Notes: a model not told the origin generated them from the sequence alone. A DNA stretch of 64,000 bases from Litsea cubeba (GCA_012931725.1 CM022952.1:62719347-62783346); one strand, 5' to 3'. Positions 10,921 to 24,479 are shown, counted from the first letter of the stretch. Numbers and translations are program-made.

Positions 10921-12067
10921 TTTGTTCTTGAAAACGGTTTCAAAAATCTGATTTCTGATTTTTACTCTAGTTTAGTTTAGGATTTTATTTTTTTACTTTT
11001 TAAACAAAAAATAAAATTTCCTTTTAGGATATTAGTTATTTAGCATTTTTTTTTTACTTTGGTATTGTTGATTTTGCAGGATTGAAGAAAAAAAGAAGTT
11101 ACTAGATTTGGAGCACAAAGAATCTTCGATTAAGTTGCAAAAAAAAGAAAAAGAAAAGAATCTTGCAAAGAAACATACTTAAAGCAGGAAAGAAATTTTT
11201 GTTTTAGTAGTTTTTTTTTTTTTAGATCCATTGTAGTAGGACTTTCAAAGTGTAATAATCTTAATTATTTTTAAATTTTGGGAAGGCCCAAATTGTAATA
11301 GTTAGGGGCAGGGAAGGACGACAGTTGGACGATACTGTCTCTGCACCTCGGGTTGGTACACTGAGTCTAGGTATCAGTGGCCTGAGTCGACTCAATAGAT
11401 CTTCCCCCATCTTGAGTGGGAGGTGAGTACTAAAACCCTACCCATGCCTCTTAAGTAAGTGGGTTAATTCATGGCTGTTGAAATTTGGCAAAAGTGTGAT
11501 TGATTGAATGTTACACATTGATTAAATTGGAATCACATACTTAGTAAGGGCATTCACCACCAAAAGATAAGGACCGGATTTCATCACCGGATTCTTGCCC
11601 ATTAGGTTAACCACACCCCACTTTAGGTACCAAGCCAATAATTTAAAATCAATTAGACATTGGCCCTTGGATCTTCGAGCTCATTAGGACGGAGACCATC
11701 AAAGGTTGCACCAATTGTGTTATTTGACCAAAGTTGATCTAAGAAATGCCTTGTCCAGAGTGTGGAGACAGCTAGACTGTTCGAGGCAAGGGTCCTTCAA
11801 ATGGGTTAATTAAATAATCCTACCCTTACCTGGGGGCTGATCTATCAACTAAGGTTTCATAATACCGGATTGGAGGCCTAGGTGCACTCTTCAACTAGTT
11901 AGGAGCTGTCTAGTTGACATAGGCTAACCCATTAGATTGTTGGTGTGTTAACATTAAGGTGTGCTTGGTTTATGCAAACTTGGACATGTGAGAGAGGTCG
12001 TCTTGACTGAGTTGAATTATTTGAGATACCCATCAAGTTTGTCGAAAGTTTCTCAATTGATCCCAAA
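10921..12067 (+). other. 5' leader of element B
   Basis: About 1.15 kb without a gene. The first 300 bases are A/T-rich with poly-A and poly-T runs. From 11753 to about 11900 it closely resembles the minus-strand leader of C2 (61400-61255). The ATG at 12068 starts gag. Confidence 0.7.
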
Positions 12068-15000
12068 ATGGCAAACCGAGAGAGAACTCTGAATGAGATG
12101 TTTGCACCCACTTCTGCTACCCCACCCCCTTGCATAGTTCTACCTGCAACCACTGCAGCCCAATTTGAGATTAGAGCTGCTACCATTAACATGCTTCCTA
12201 AGTTCCATGGTTTTGAGATTGAGAAACCTTACATCCATTTGAACAAATTTCTGACAATTTGTCAGACATTTAAAAATCAAAACTTGGATGAACATAATGT
12301 CAAGTTAAGGCTCTTTCCCCTATCCTTAGAAGACCACGCCGCGGCATGGTTGAATTCTCTTGCTCCTAATTCCATAACAACATGGGATGGGTTGTCAAAG
12401 AAATTCATAGCAAAATTTTACCCAATGGCCAAGACAGAGAAAATGAAGGATGCCATTAGGAACTTTAGGGGATGACTTGATGAAGAGTTTTCTCAAACTT
12501 GGGAAAGGTTCCATGACCTTCTAGTTAAATGCCCACACCACGGGATTGACAAAGCCCAGTTGGTCCACTTCTTCTATAGAAGATTAACCACTGCACAACG
12601 TACCTTGATTGAGTCTATGCACAAAGGGAAATTTATGAATCAGACTCCCAATCAAGCGTACGACTTTCTCGTAGAGATGGCTGAAAATTCGCAAAACTGG
12701 AGTAGCAATGATGGAGGATATGAGAGAGAAGAGATAGGGTCTAGAAAGCAAGGACTTTATGAGATGAAAACAGATCCTGATCTCAAAAATGTTATGGCTA
12801 GTCTGGTCAATGGGGTGAACAATCTAAGTAAGAAATTTGATGCCTTTACAGTGGTGGCCAACAGGAACCCCCACCAAGACCAGGATTCTTTGATGAATGT
12901 TGTATCTGAACCAAGTGCGATGTGTGTCCTTTGTGATAGGTCTGAGCACATGGTGGAGTGCTGCCCAAATTTATCGGTCATTAAAGCTGAGCAAGCCAAT
13001 GCCATCAATGGATATAGTACCTTTAGGAAACCTACACCAAATTCTTTTAGCCAGATGTACCATCCTGACAATAGGTTTCACCCAAATTTCTCCTATAGGC
13101 AGAGTGAACCTATTCAGCAACAAAGTGGTGGTCCTCCGGGTTTCCAAAGGAACTTTTCAAGGCAAGGCTCTTCACAGTACCCTCAGACGAACCAAGCTTT
13201 GGTTCCTCAATAGCCATATGTTGCTCCTCAACAGCCCAACAACTGTAGAACTCTAGTTCCTGACCCAATGGGAAATTACTCTCCCTCTGTCCCGCAACAG
13301 TCTTCGTCCTTGGAAACTATGATGGCTGATATGATGAAGCTGCAACAGCAATTCATCCAACAACAGCAGCAAACCAACACAGCCCAAGCCCAGTTGAATC
13401 AGGCTACTGCCCAGGCCATTGCCAAGATGGAAGTCCAACTTGGCCAGTTAGCGATATCAGTAGGAGGGAGAGAGAAAGGGCAATTTCCAAGTTAAACAGT
13501 TCCTAATCCCAAGGTACAGCCCAATGTTTAGAATGCACTTAGAGGTCAATTTAAAATAGATAGTACTCCAGGACTACCCCATGATGAGGTACAAGCTATC
13601 CACACCTTGAGGTTTGGCAAGCAAGTGGACAACCAAGTCAGAATACCTGAGGAAAGGAATGTAAATATGGGTGAACCAAACAAGGACAAGGGGCAAGATG
13701 TCCAAGAGAAAGGGGAGATGAACCAGGCTCCTATAGAGAACCATCCAGTAACACCCTACATACCCAAGGCTCCTTATCCCCAGCGCCTGCAGGACAATAG
13801 GAAGAATAAACATTTTGAGGGGATCTTAGAGGTGTTTAAGAATGTTCAAATCAATATCCCTCTCTTGGATGCCATCAAGCAGATACCTTCATATTCCAAA
13901 TTTTTGAAAGATCTGACCACTCTTAAGAGAAAGACTTCTGTCCCTAGGGAGGCTGTGATGGCAGCTTAAGCTTCAGGGTTGATCCAACAAACAATTGTTC
14001 CCAAATATAAAGACCCTGGATGCCCTACAATCTCTATCAGAATTGGAGACACAATGGTTGATAAATGTCTTTTGGATCTTGGGGCAAGTGTGAACCTTTT
14101 GCCTTACTCAGTATACAAACAGTTAGGTATGGGGGAGCTCAAGCCCACAGATATAACTTTGAGTCTAGCAGATCGGTCAGTTAAGGTTCCCAAGGGAATA
14201 GTGGAAGATGTCATAATAAAGGTGAATGAGTTCTATTTCCCCGCAGACTTTGTCGTCCTAGATACCGAACCTGTCATGAATCCGGGCCGTCACATTCCTG
14301 TGATTTTGGGCCGCCCATTCCTTGCCACTTTCGATGCAGTTATCAGATGTAGGAATGGAGTAATGACATTGGCCTTCGGTAACATGAAGTTGGAATTGAA
14401 TGTCTTTAATAATGGATTCCAGTCCTTTAAGATGGATGATGAGGAAGAGGTGAACATGATTGATGTCCTGATAGGTCAGACAATACAACAGTCTTGTTAT
14501 CAGGACCCTTTGGAACAATGTTTGGCCCAATTCAGCTTTGATATTGACATTGATGAATCCATTCGGGAGGTCAATGCAATGTTGGACTCAGCCCCTCAAA
14601 TGGATATTGGCCGTTGGAGAGAGAGAATAGAGCCCTTACCAGTTTCCACTTCGGTATCCGTGCCTTCCATTGTCGAGCCTCCTAAGCTAGAGCTCAAACC
14701 ATTGCCTGAGTCATTAAAGTATGCTTTCCTTGGTAATGCCGAGACATTACATGTCATCATTGCCTCAGATTTAGAGAAAGATCAAGAGGGGAAGTTACTT
14801 GGTGTGCTTCGCACTCATCAAGAAGCTATTGGGTGGACCATTGCTGACATCAAAGGGATTAGCCCCTCTGTGGTAATGCACCAAATTTATCTTGAAGAAA
14901 ATGCAAAACCCTCAAGAGAACCACAGAGGCGGCTAAACCCTGTTATGAAGGAAGTAGTTCGGGGTGAAGTGATGAAACTACTAGATGCAGGTATTATATA

Positions 15001-17592
15001 CCCCATCTCTGATAGTAAGTGGGTTAGCCCCGTCCAAGTTGTATCCAAGAAATCTGGTGTCACTGTAGTTGCCAACCAACACAATGAATTGGTCCCCACT
15101 CGTGTCCAAACTGGTTGGAGAGTGTGCATTGATTATCGAAAGTTGAATGCAATGACTAGGAAGGACCATTTTCCCTTACCTTTCATTGATCAGATGTTGG
15201 AGCGTCTAGCTGGTCATGCATACTACTGCTTCTTAGATGGTTATTCTGGATATAACCAAATTCCAATTACCCCTGAGGACCAAGAGAAAACAACATTCAC
15301 CTGTCCCTTTGGCACATTTGCCTATAGACGCATGCCTTTTGTGCTATGCAATGCACCTGCGACATTTCAACGGTGCATGTTAAGTATTTTCTCTGACATG
15401 GTGGAGAGGTTTTTGGAAGTCTTCATGGATGATTTCTCTGTCTTTGGGTCTAGCTTTGAAGAATGTTTATCTCATTTGACACTTGTGCTAAAGAGATGTG
15501 AAGAAAAGAACTTAGTACTCAATTGGGAGAAGTGATATTTCATGGTGCAATTGGGAATTGTCTTGGGACACATAGTGTCAAAGAAGGGAATAGAAGTTGA
15601 TAAGGCAAAGGAAGATTTAATTGCAAACCTACCACCTCCTTAGACAGTGAGGGAGGTGAGATCCTTCTTGGGCCATGCTGGCTTCTACCGTCGTTTTATC
15701 AAGGACTTCAGTAAGATCTCAAAACCTCTGTGTGACTTGTTGTCCAAAGATGCCTCATTTGAATTTACTCCTGATTGCTTAGCTGCCTTTGAAAAGCTAA
15801 GGACGGAATTGACCTCAACACCTATCATTCGGCCTCCTGATTGGACTCTGCCATTTGAGGTCATGTGTGATGCCTCCAATTATGCAATTGGTGCCATCTT
15901 AGGGCAAAGAGTTAATAAGCTACCTCATGTGATTCATTACGCTAGTAAGACTCTGAACGACGCTCAACTCAACTATTCCACCACGGATGAGGAGTTGTTG
16001 GCAGTCGTATTTGCTTTGGAAAAGTTTAGACCCTACCTGATAGGCTCAAAAGTCATTGTATTTACCGATCATGTTGCCCTTAAGTACCTTCTCACAAAGA
16101 AGGATGTGAAAGCTAGGCTGATTCGGTGGATTCTCTTATTGCAAGAATTTGATCTCGAGATTCGAGATAAGAAAGGGTCAGAAAATGTGGTCGCTGATCA
16201 TGTGTCTCGATTACTTGTGGAGCCTACTGTTGAGTCCTTGCCTATCTTAGAAACATTTCCTGATGAGCAACTTATGTCAGTCTCACATGCTGAAATCCCA
16301 TGGTATGCAGACATTGTGAATTACCTTGTTACAGAGCAAATGCCAAGTTCTTGGACTAAGCAAGAAAAGTGTCATTTTCTATCTATGGCAAAATGGTATT
16401 TTTGGGATGAGCCGTATTTGTTCAAGTATTGCTCGACCAGATCATTCGACGGTGTATCCCCAACTGTGACCAAAGAAAAATTCTTGCATTTTGCCATGAC
16501 CACGCTTGTGGAGGACATTTTGGGGCAAAGAAAACCGCTGCAAAAGTTTTGCAGTGTGGATTTTATTGGCCATCCTTATTCCGTGATTCACATGATTATT
16601 GCAGAACCTGTGATCGTTGTCAACGATTAGGGAGAATCACAAAACAGAATGAGATGCCCCAACACCCAATCCTGATTATCGAGATTTTTGATGTATGGGG
16701 CATTGACTTCATGGGCCCTTTCCCAGTGTCATATGGCTATCAGTACATTCTAGTTGCTGTGGATTACGTGTCAAAATGGGTGGAGGCAATAGCTTGCAAA
16801 ACAAATGACCACAAGGTGGTAGTTCAGTTTCTCAAGGAAATCGTGTTTGCTCATTTTGGTATTCCCCGTGCAATCATCAGTGATGGGGGAAAGCATTTCT
16901 GTAATCGGGTCTTTGCGGCCTTGATGGGGAAATACTTTATTGCTCATAAAGTAGCCACCTCATATCACCCATAAACAAGCGGTCAGGTTGAAATCTCCAA
17001 CAGAGAGATTAAAACCATCCTTGAGAAGATAGTCAATCCCACTAGAAAGGACTGGTCATTGTGCTTGAGTGATGCTCTGTGGGCATATAGGACCACATAT
17101 AAGACTCCAATCGTAATGTCCCCTTACAGATTGGTCTTTGGGAAGTCTTGTCACCTCCCTATCGAGTTGGAACATAGGGCATATTGGGCGATCAAACGCC
17201 TCAACTTTGCTCTCGATAGGGCAGGGGAGACCAGGAAACTTCAGCTTGATGAGCTGGAAGAGCTCGGAAATGATGCATATGATTGCACCAAAATGTACAA
17301 GGACCGAATGAAAGCCATGCATGATAGGCATATTCTCAGGAAAGAATTTCACCCTGGCCAGAAAGTCCTATTATATAATTCCAGGCTGCACTTGTTCCCT
17401 GGAAAGTTGAAGTCTCGTTGGACTGGACCTTACATTGTTCATATTGTCCATCCCCATGGTGCGGTTGAGGTCGAAAGTCCCAAGGATGGTAATATTTTCA
17501 AAGTCAATGGTCAAAGGTTGAAACCATTCTTGGAGAATGTTGTTCCGGAGGCTGAATCTACACCTATGGAAGATCCTGCCTACCAGGATTGA
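12068..17592 (+). pseudogene. gag-pol: Gag-pol of element B (Athila type), multiply interrupted
   Basis: One former ORF in a single frame from 12068 to about 16430, then one base out of frame to 17592. Domains in order: capsid-like gag (LRLFPLSLEDHAAAWL), a Cys-rich stretch CVLCDRSEHMVECCPN near 12930, a Gln-rich linker (13300-13430), protease with DLGASVNLLP (14072) and VILGRPFLATFDA, reverse transcriptase with FLDGYSGYNQ and FMDDFSVFG (15425), RNase H (YSTTDEELLAVVFALEKF), zinc-binding integrase N-terminus and DDE core (WGIDFMGP, IISDGGKHF). Stops: 12473, 13211, 13493, 13529, 13967, 15533, 15640 and 16972; the frameshift is near 16435. The stop at 16972 replaces the conserved Gln of HPQTSGQ, a CAA to TAA change. 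RT has PFVLCNAPA where PFGLCNAPA is usual. Inactive. Confidence 0.88.
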
Positions 17593-18084
17593 TTGAGCAC
17601 TGGATCTGACAGTGTATTTTCTGTGTATATTATGTACAGTGATTACTTGTTTTTATTGTCTTTTATTTTGTCTAACTTTGGCATGATGTTGCAATTCCAA
17701 GTTTTATAATTCTCAGGTGCCCTCCTGTACTTTTATCCCCCATGTTTCATTGATCATTGCATTTCATTTATTTACACATCGAGGACGATATTCATGCTAG
17801 GTTGGGGGGTGAGACCAAACACACTTGTCCATCTTTAGACAAGAATTTCACACTCTTTTTGTTTGATTTTCTAGGATTTTTAGGAAAATTTTCAACAAAA
17901 AAAAAGTTATTTGTGTTTGAGAAAGGAAACTTCAAAGAGGATTTTTATGAAACGAAGATACTTCAAATTTTGGAATTCTCAATGCTTTGGGCAAAAGAAA
18001 ACAATGGTTTACTGTTTTGTTTAAGGAAAGGATTTTTGGAAAAGTGCTGAATCTTGATCATTCACTTTTACATAGGTGGTATAT
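17593..18084 (+). other. Element B 3' region, left part
   Basis: Non-coding DNA after integrase. No env-like membrane protein is seen, although many Athila elements carry one here. It includes a short stretch (17770-17815) reading CGAGGACGATATTCATGCTAG, often met after pol in plant gypsy elements. The left TSD (tatat, 18080-18084) of the solo LTR ends it. Confidence 0.5.
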
Positions 18085-21000
18085 TGTCGCGACCCCGGAC
18101 CGGGACTAGGGGGAAAGGAGGCCGAGTCCGGGATCGGGACACGGGTGGGGTGATGCCGCGCCACGTGCATCTCTTTGGCTAAACCGCACACGGAATTAAA
18201 AGAACATTTGTCCGTGCACGTGATTTCCCACAGGGTTCCGCGGTGAGGATTATCTTTACACATCATCTCACATATAACCATATCAAACATATTCTCAAGA
18301 TTGCGGAAGCGTGTAGCAAACCATATTAGTACTATTCAATTCCATAAGCAAGACTGATTTATGATTAACATAACAAGATATCAGAATGAGCAATGATCAT
18401 AAGCGTATTTCCCCAAAAGTAAAGTTAAGAATATTTACAAAATATCAATTGATTAATGCCCCCAAAATAACGGTCAACAAAGACCGTACAACCAAATGAA
18501 TCCTAAAATGAAAATATCATAAGTTTCCAAAGTGTATCGTTCTCAAGGCAAGGCCGAATGTCTACATGACATCATCGGCTTGCCACTCAATCACTCGCTG
18601 CGGTTCACCGACCGCCTCCTCCGGCTCCTCCTCAATGGCAATAAGCTCGGGACCTGAGTACCAAAATAAATGGATCAGACACGACGGTCTGGCAGGTGGG
18701 TGAAAAGATATAACAATAATAAAACAATGATACTATGCAAGAGTTAAGAAAACCTGCGTATAAATAATGAATTTCATAAGAAATAATGCATCATTTGTTA
18801 AACAACAACATGGACGATATAAAACAGTAGAGGTATCAAGGATAAGGAACTATCAAGATGGCAACCCACACAAAGCTATATCCTCTCTCACCGCAGTGAA
18901 GAGAGCGCATACCCTAACAGGATCATTGACCTCAGTCACACAAGGTGAGGAGGGACAATGATAAATACTATAATATACATATATATATACTCTGCGGGAC
19001 CACGGTAACGAACCGGGTAAAAACTCTGCACATTCCAGACTGCAGCTGACTATCAGGAGGGGAAGGAACCCCAAGTCGGTGGATCAAACCGACGAGGTCG
19101 TCCAAGCTCAGTGGTGCCGACTCTTAGGTCAAATACGATAAATCAAATCACATGCACAGTAAGAAACGGAGTGCCAAGATGCACAAAATACCCATTCACC
19201 TCAAGTTGACATATACCGGTTAGCAAAAGCTAAGCACATCTCTTCTAGTACTCTTGAAATAGTCTAGTCGTATCATATGGGTTGAAATCCCAAAATAGGA
19301 GTTTGGTTGAAAATCGAATACAAATAGTTTTCCATACCTTTACAGGCTAACAATGGGGTTTCTAGAATTGAATCAGTGCGAATAGGGTCCCGTATGTCAA
19401 TCATGATGTAATTTTGGTACTCTTTAAGAGTTAAGGACATTCCGGGTCCTTATACACATTGGTCAATCTAGAAAATCTCATAGAATCTCCATGATGAGTT
19501 TCCCCTTCCTCCGGACTTCACGTAATGCCTTACAAGTCCCTAAATAACAATGGGGCTCCAAATAATACCTCCCTACTACAACCCTTTGCAATTTACCCAA
19601 TTCATTCATGGTTTAAATGCATCATTATAGGTTCAATGCCTTCAAATAAGAAGATAAGGGATAGAGCTGAATTGGACTTGAGTATGGGCTTGGAATGAAT
19701 CTGGAAAATAGTCCCACAATTCCCTTAATTTACAGTTCATCTCATTTCAGTCCGATCGATCGGACCTGATGGGCGATCGATCGGTCCTGGGAACCCTCTC
19801 AGTTATTTACAGTCCGATCGATCGGACCTGATGGGCGATCGATCGGTCCTGGAAACCCTCTCAGTTATTTACAGTCCGATCGATCGGACCTGATGGGCGA
19901 TCGATCGGTCCTGAAAACCCTCTCAGTTATTTACAGTCCGATCGATCGGACCTGATGGGCGATCGATCGGTCCTGCAACGAATCTCAACCCATTTGGTTG
20001 AATTCTTCTCTTGTCCAACTCCTATCCATTTCCTTTCTTTCCCTTTCTTCCATACATATCTTCACGAATAATTGGGCTATTCCTTGACCTCATTATCTCA
20101 TCAAATCATCATTCAAAAATCAATAAGACTAACCATCAAACATGATAAATCATTAAAACCATTAATAAAGACAAATCAAGATCTTTGCAGAAAACATGAT
20201 AAAACACATGAGAATCATTTCATCCACTTGCCTTGGGTCCAATGCAAATCAATTTGAGCTCTAATCACCTCTTAGGCCCCCAATCGAACACCTATACACA
20301 AAACCCCCAAACCCAAACCCTAGATCAACAAAATCCAAGTAAAACAAGACGGAATTTTCCAATAATTGAAATAGAGCTACCCTAGGGCTAAACAAACAAG
20401 ATTATAAAACTTTTAGGAAGATCACTTACAAGAAAGTTCTTCAAAAAGCAAGGTGTTGTCCAAAGCAAGTTTTGGAGTGGGCGGTTTTCTTCAAAAATGG
20501 TGTCAGGATGAAGCCCTTGAGATGAGGAAGAAGATTGTAGCCTCTAATTTCCCATTAGCACTAACTTAGTGGGGATTGAAGATGAAGAGGCAAGAAAAAG
20601 GGTAAGGGAAAACCCTTAGGGCTGGGATTTCTCTTCTCCTCTAGGGTTTTTGCCAGAAATGGAAAAATGAAGAAGAGCTTTCTATATATAGTAAGTGAGG
20701 ATGGGGCCCACAACTTAAAAGACTTCTCGGGCTCAAAACATGGTTTTCGGGGCTTCAAACGAATTCGACGAAGAAGACGAAGTTGATCGGCAAAATTTCT
20801 AGTTTCTAAAAAGTATATATATTGTACCTTTTGGTGACATTGAAATCGGTGTCCAGATTTTGGGTAAAAAGACCATTTTGCCCTCAATTAGTGAAAAATC
20901 GGGTTTAAGGTCTTCGAATGAAAACGATGTCATCATGAAAGTTGTAGGGATTAACAAGATAAGTCCAATGGGGTCAAAACACGATTTTTGGAAATCATCG

Positions 21001-21194
21001 GTAAACCCCCAATCTCACACAATACGTAACAAGAACCCCCAAAGGGTCCCACAAATAAAAAGGCTCTCCAAATTCCCCAAAGCTATCATAAAAGCTATTC
21101 AAATCCCCAACTAATACAAAACCACTAAACACACTTAAAACTAAAACACAACTTAATCAACTCTAAACGGGGTCTCTCGGGTCGGGGTCTTACA
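18085..21194 (-). repeat. Solo LTR, Tekay-like chromovirus (3110 bp)
   Basis: On the minus strand it opens TGTAAGACCCCGACCCG (21194) and closes GGTCCGGGGTCGCGACA (18085). Perfect 5-bp duplications tatat flank it (18080-18084 and 21195-21199). There is no PBS, PPT or coding sequence, so it is a solo LTR left by recombination between LTRs. The length and the TGTAAGACCC start fit the Tekay/Del lineage, whose LTRs are often about 3 kb. The same ten bases begin the interrupted LTR at 41397. Confidence 0.82.
19748..19975. repeat. 62-bp tandem repeat with CGATCGATCG palindromes
   Basis: Three full units (19748, 19810, 19872) and a 42-base partial unit (19934) with almost no differences between them. 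Each unit holds two palindromic cores, TCCGATCGATCGGA and GCGATCGATCGG, spaced by CCTGATGG, then a spacer ACCCTCTCAGTTATTTACAG. Confidence 0.92.
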
Positions 21195-21199
21195 TATAT

Positions 21200-22495
21200 A
21201 TTTTCAAGGTTTTGAATGTGAAGCTATGATTTCCGTTGACGATTGGATTGAAAATATGATGAAAAAAACCGACCCTTAGTCTTACAGTTTCCTGGTCCAA
21301 CTGGATGGATTTTATCTACAAACTGGTGAGTTAATTCGGGCACATGGAAAGGGCTGCCTATTGTTGGAATGAAAAAAAAAATAGTTATAAGTCTTGAAAA
21401 GAATAAAAAGTTTTGTGACTAGTTTGGGTTCGTAACCTTTTTAACCCGAGCTAGTAAGCCCGTAGGGGTATTTACATACCTAGTACCCTAAAGCCATCTG
21501 GTTTGGGAGTCATTGGCCTAATGCTCGTTACATGGGTTAATTAGAAAGCTTAAGGGACCTAGGCGTCAAACTCACATATCTCAAAAAAAAAAAAAAAAAA
21601 AAACAACATCAACAATAGTGCGAAAGCCGTCATGGTCTCCTTGAGAGGAAAACTATTTTTCTTTGCTGAGGTTCGGTTGCCCAAAATTTTGGATTGAAAA
21701 TCATTTCCACGGAAGTTTCTAGCTGATTATTTGAGACTTATGTCTTTTTACGTATACACACTTTTCACCGTGCACGATCAACTTAGCATGATTTTGAGAA
21801 TTTTTGACCAAAAGATAGGATTTGTGAACCAAATTTTAGATTTAACTTTGAAAATCCTGAGAATCGAGAATATCGGGTGTTTATAAATCTTCTTTTGGAA
21901 AAGTTTCCTTTGGTTTTAACTTTGAAAAAAAAGAAAAAAAAGAATTTTGTGGGTAAATTCACTGCAAACCCTCACGAGACAACACTCGTCCACTAGAGGT
22001 AATCTAGTGGTTTAACGGCTTGTAACATATGCTAAATGCAGCCGTGATTCCTGCGAAAGTGAGTTAGGATTTTTATTTTCAACATTTAATTGTACTTTTT
22101 ACTCTTTTTTGCTCGAGGACTAGCAAACTTTAGGTTTAGGGGTATTTAATATGCATGGCATAATACTAATAACTACCCTTTTATTTGAATTTACTAGTTG
22201 TTTATTTTTTCTTAAATGTTCTAATTATAGCATTTTTCTTATTATGCAGGAATTAGAAGGCGCTGAGCATATTTGAGCTTAATTCGGAAAGGTTTAAAGC
22301 TAAAGTCCCATTTGAGAAAAGATATAAACAAAGAGTATATAGGCTTGTTGGAGGAGTGTTGGGATTTCAAGTTAGAGGTCATGAGTTCAAGACTTGGCAC
22401 AATTTGTTTTTATTTTTATTTTTGGAGATCGAATTTGGTGGCCCCCACCATATCTAATGCTTGCTAATGGTTGCTAAAAATTAGCAATCAACTTT
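21200..22495 (+). other. Element B 3' region, right part
   Basis: About 1.3 kb of A/T-rich non-coding DNA with a poly-A run (21583-21602). There is no env-like ORF; the longest open stretch (22273-22467, 64 codons) is not recognised. Confidence 0.5.
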
Positions 22496-22512
22496 AAAAG
22501 AAAGGGAAGGAA
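22496..22512 (+). promoter_or_regulatory. Polypurine tract of element B
   Basis: AAAAGAAAGGGAAGGAA a few bases before the 3' LTR start at 22518. Confidence 0.75.
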
Positions 22513-22517
22513 TCTCA

Positions 22518-23151
22518 TGGACATCAATAAGAATGCTATTCTTTAGCAAGTGATCAAATCATGAAGGAAAGAAGATTTTCGGAATTGTAGCCATCCTGCA
22601 CAAGGTTTACTGTTTTGATCATAACTTGTGACTCAAGACTCCAATTAAGGCAAGATTAGATGCGTTGGAAAGAGGACTCAAAGGAGAAGAATATCATGTC
22701 TCACGAGGATCTCCCAATTCTGATGTTTTGGAGGTCAAAACAGGCTGTCAGTTGGAGGGATATGGAGGATGACGAATTTGAAAGATTTATCTTTCTTTTT
22801 CTTCTTGTATTTTTTTCTTTTTAAGGGGAGGCTCTCTCTTGCTCCAGGAGTAATTTTAATTTTTCTTTAATCTTTGTTAGAAAGTAAAGGTGGAGATTGA
22901 GTGGTGTAATAAACAACTTTGAAGGCTTTCAATAATGGAGATTTGCTTATTTATTGTTGTTTGTTCTACAATGCTTGGCTAATCCGTGGATTAGGTGGAG
23001 GAGGAAACCAAAGCCGGTGAGATCGTTCCTTATTATTCTTCTATGTCTTTCCCTCATTATGCTTAGTGATTTAATAGATTCTCCTTCATGAATGTTATTC
23101 AACTTCTGATTTTGTAAAGATTATTTGGAATATCTTTTACTTTTTATGCTT
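22518..23151 (+). repeat. 3' LTR of element B, left part
   Basis: Matches 9782-10420 of the 5' LTR and stops at TTTTTATGCTT, where the CACTA-like element begins. Confidence 0.88.
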
Positions 23152-23160
23152 ACTACAACA

Positions 23161-23525
23161 AAAAACACCTTTGGTGACATGAAAAAATGTCACCAAAGGC
23201 CCATTTTTTGTCACCTATTATCTTTGGTGACACGGGATGGGGTGTCACTGTATCCATGACACTAAAAGTCAATGGTGACAAAATTTGTGCACTTGTCACG
23301 AAATGATGTCAACGGTGACAAAAACATGGTGTCACGGAAGAAAGATTTTCCGTGACATAGTAGGGTGTCACTAAAAGCAATGGTGACAAAAGTACAGGTG
23401 TCATAGAAAAGATATCTTTTGTGACAAAAATTGTCACTAAAAGTATTTTTCTTGACAACCAAATGAGTGTCACCAATAATATTACCAGGTTGACACTCAA
23501 TGGTGACATACTCTTTTTGTCACAA
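23161..23525. repeat. Left subterminal GTGACA repeats
   Basis: About twenty copies of TGGTGACA or its complement in a 365-base stretch, several arranged as small inverted repeats (TTTGGTGACAT...ATGTCACCAAA). Subterminal repeats of this kind are transposase-binding sites in CACTA elements. Confidence 0.75.
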
Positions 23526-23797
23526 AAAAATACAATCAAAATATTTGTGCCACCCAAATTATCATTTCACACCTGCTTACAAAGTTTCAAATATTTATAT
23601 CCAGATATACCCATTAACAAAACTTATACCACAAAAGATGCAAACTATCATTCAAATCAAATATCCAACAAGTCAACATTCTAATATCCAAGTTCACAAC
23701 CCTTCAAAATATTCATCATTCAACAATAAACACTTCAAAGTTAATAGCTTTAACATAACTACAAAACAACCATACAAGGTGTGTCGGTTCAAATTAA

Positions 23798-24351
23798 TTA
23801 CAAAAATAATTCAAAACAAGTAACTCCATGCATCTTGGTGATCATCTTGGTTAACTGCCAAAAAGTCTTCAACTCCATCTTCGTCATCTTGGTTAACTGC
23901 CAAAAAGTAACTCCATCTTGATAGTTACCTACCTGTATAAAATCGCAACAAAAAAATGTAATTATTTAACACTAGAATTGGGAGCTTTCTTCCCTGTACA
24001 TAAATGTGACATCTATACTATATTGCATGCATTTACTTATTGAGAACTTTTTTTTTTCGTTTTTTGAAGAATGACGATATATTGCATTTACTTATTATAA
24101 CTACGAATGAAACTATACCTCGAGATATTCACTCGACAAAGTCAGAGTCTTGATATGTGAAAGACCAAGCAGAGGTTTGATTGGATCAAAAGGAGGAACC
24201 TGCAAGGCAAAGGGGCCATTGTAATCAATCATGACATCAACCAAAATTTACTAAAGCCATCAAATACACATCCACAAAAGTTATTTACCATTAAAGACCA
24301 TTGGAAGGTCCAACCAGAATGTTCAAAACCGCCCCCAGGGAAGCATACTAC
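23798..24351 (-). pseudogene. Three-exon 3' gene fragment, unidentified
   Basis: On the minus strand, three blocks are each bounded by acceptor AG and donor GT and stay open in one phase-0 frame: 24351-24289 (63 nt, VVCFPGGGFEHSGWTFQW...), 24199-24119 (81 nt, VPPFDPIKPLLGLSHIKTL...) and 23932-23798 (135 nt, ending with TAA). The last block has an internal direct repeat (TFWQLTKM twice). I do not recognise the protein. It may be a captured host-gene 3' end or the tail of a transposon-encoded gene; anything upstream is cut by the inner element at 24460. Confidence 0.5.
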
Positions 24352-24479
24352 CTGTTATCAAAGAATTATAACTTGAGAAGTAAGCCTGCATACCAAATTA
24401 CTAACAAGCACACAGGTCATTAACAGGTGGCTCAAAATTCAAGTTTTTTGATAAAGGTGCACTACTAGAAAAAATGGTT

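Noticed and set aside
17593..22495. Env-like ORF of element B
   Set aside because: No open stretch with signal peptide or membrane segment; most of the interval is a solo LTR.
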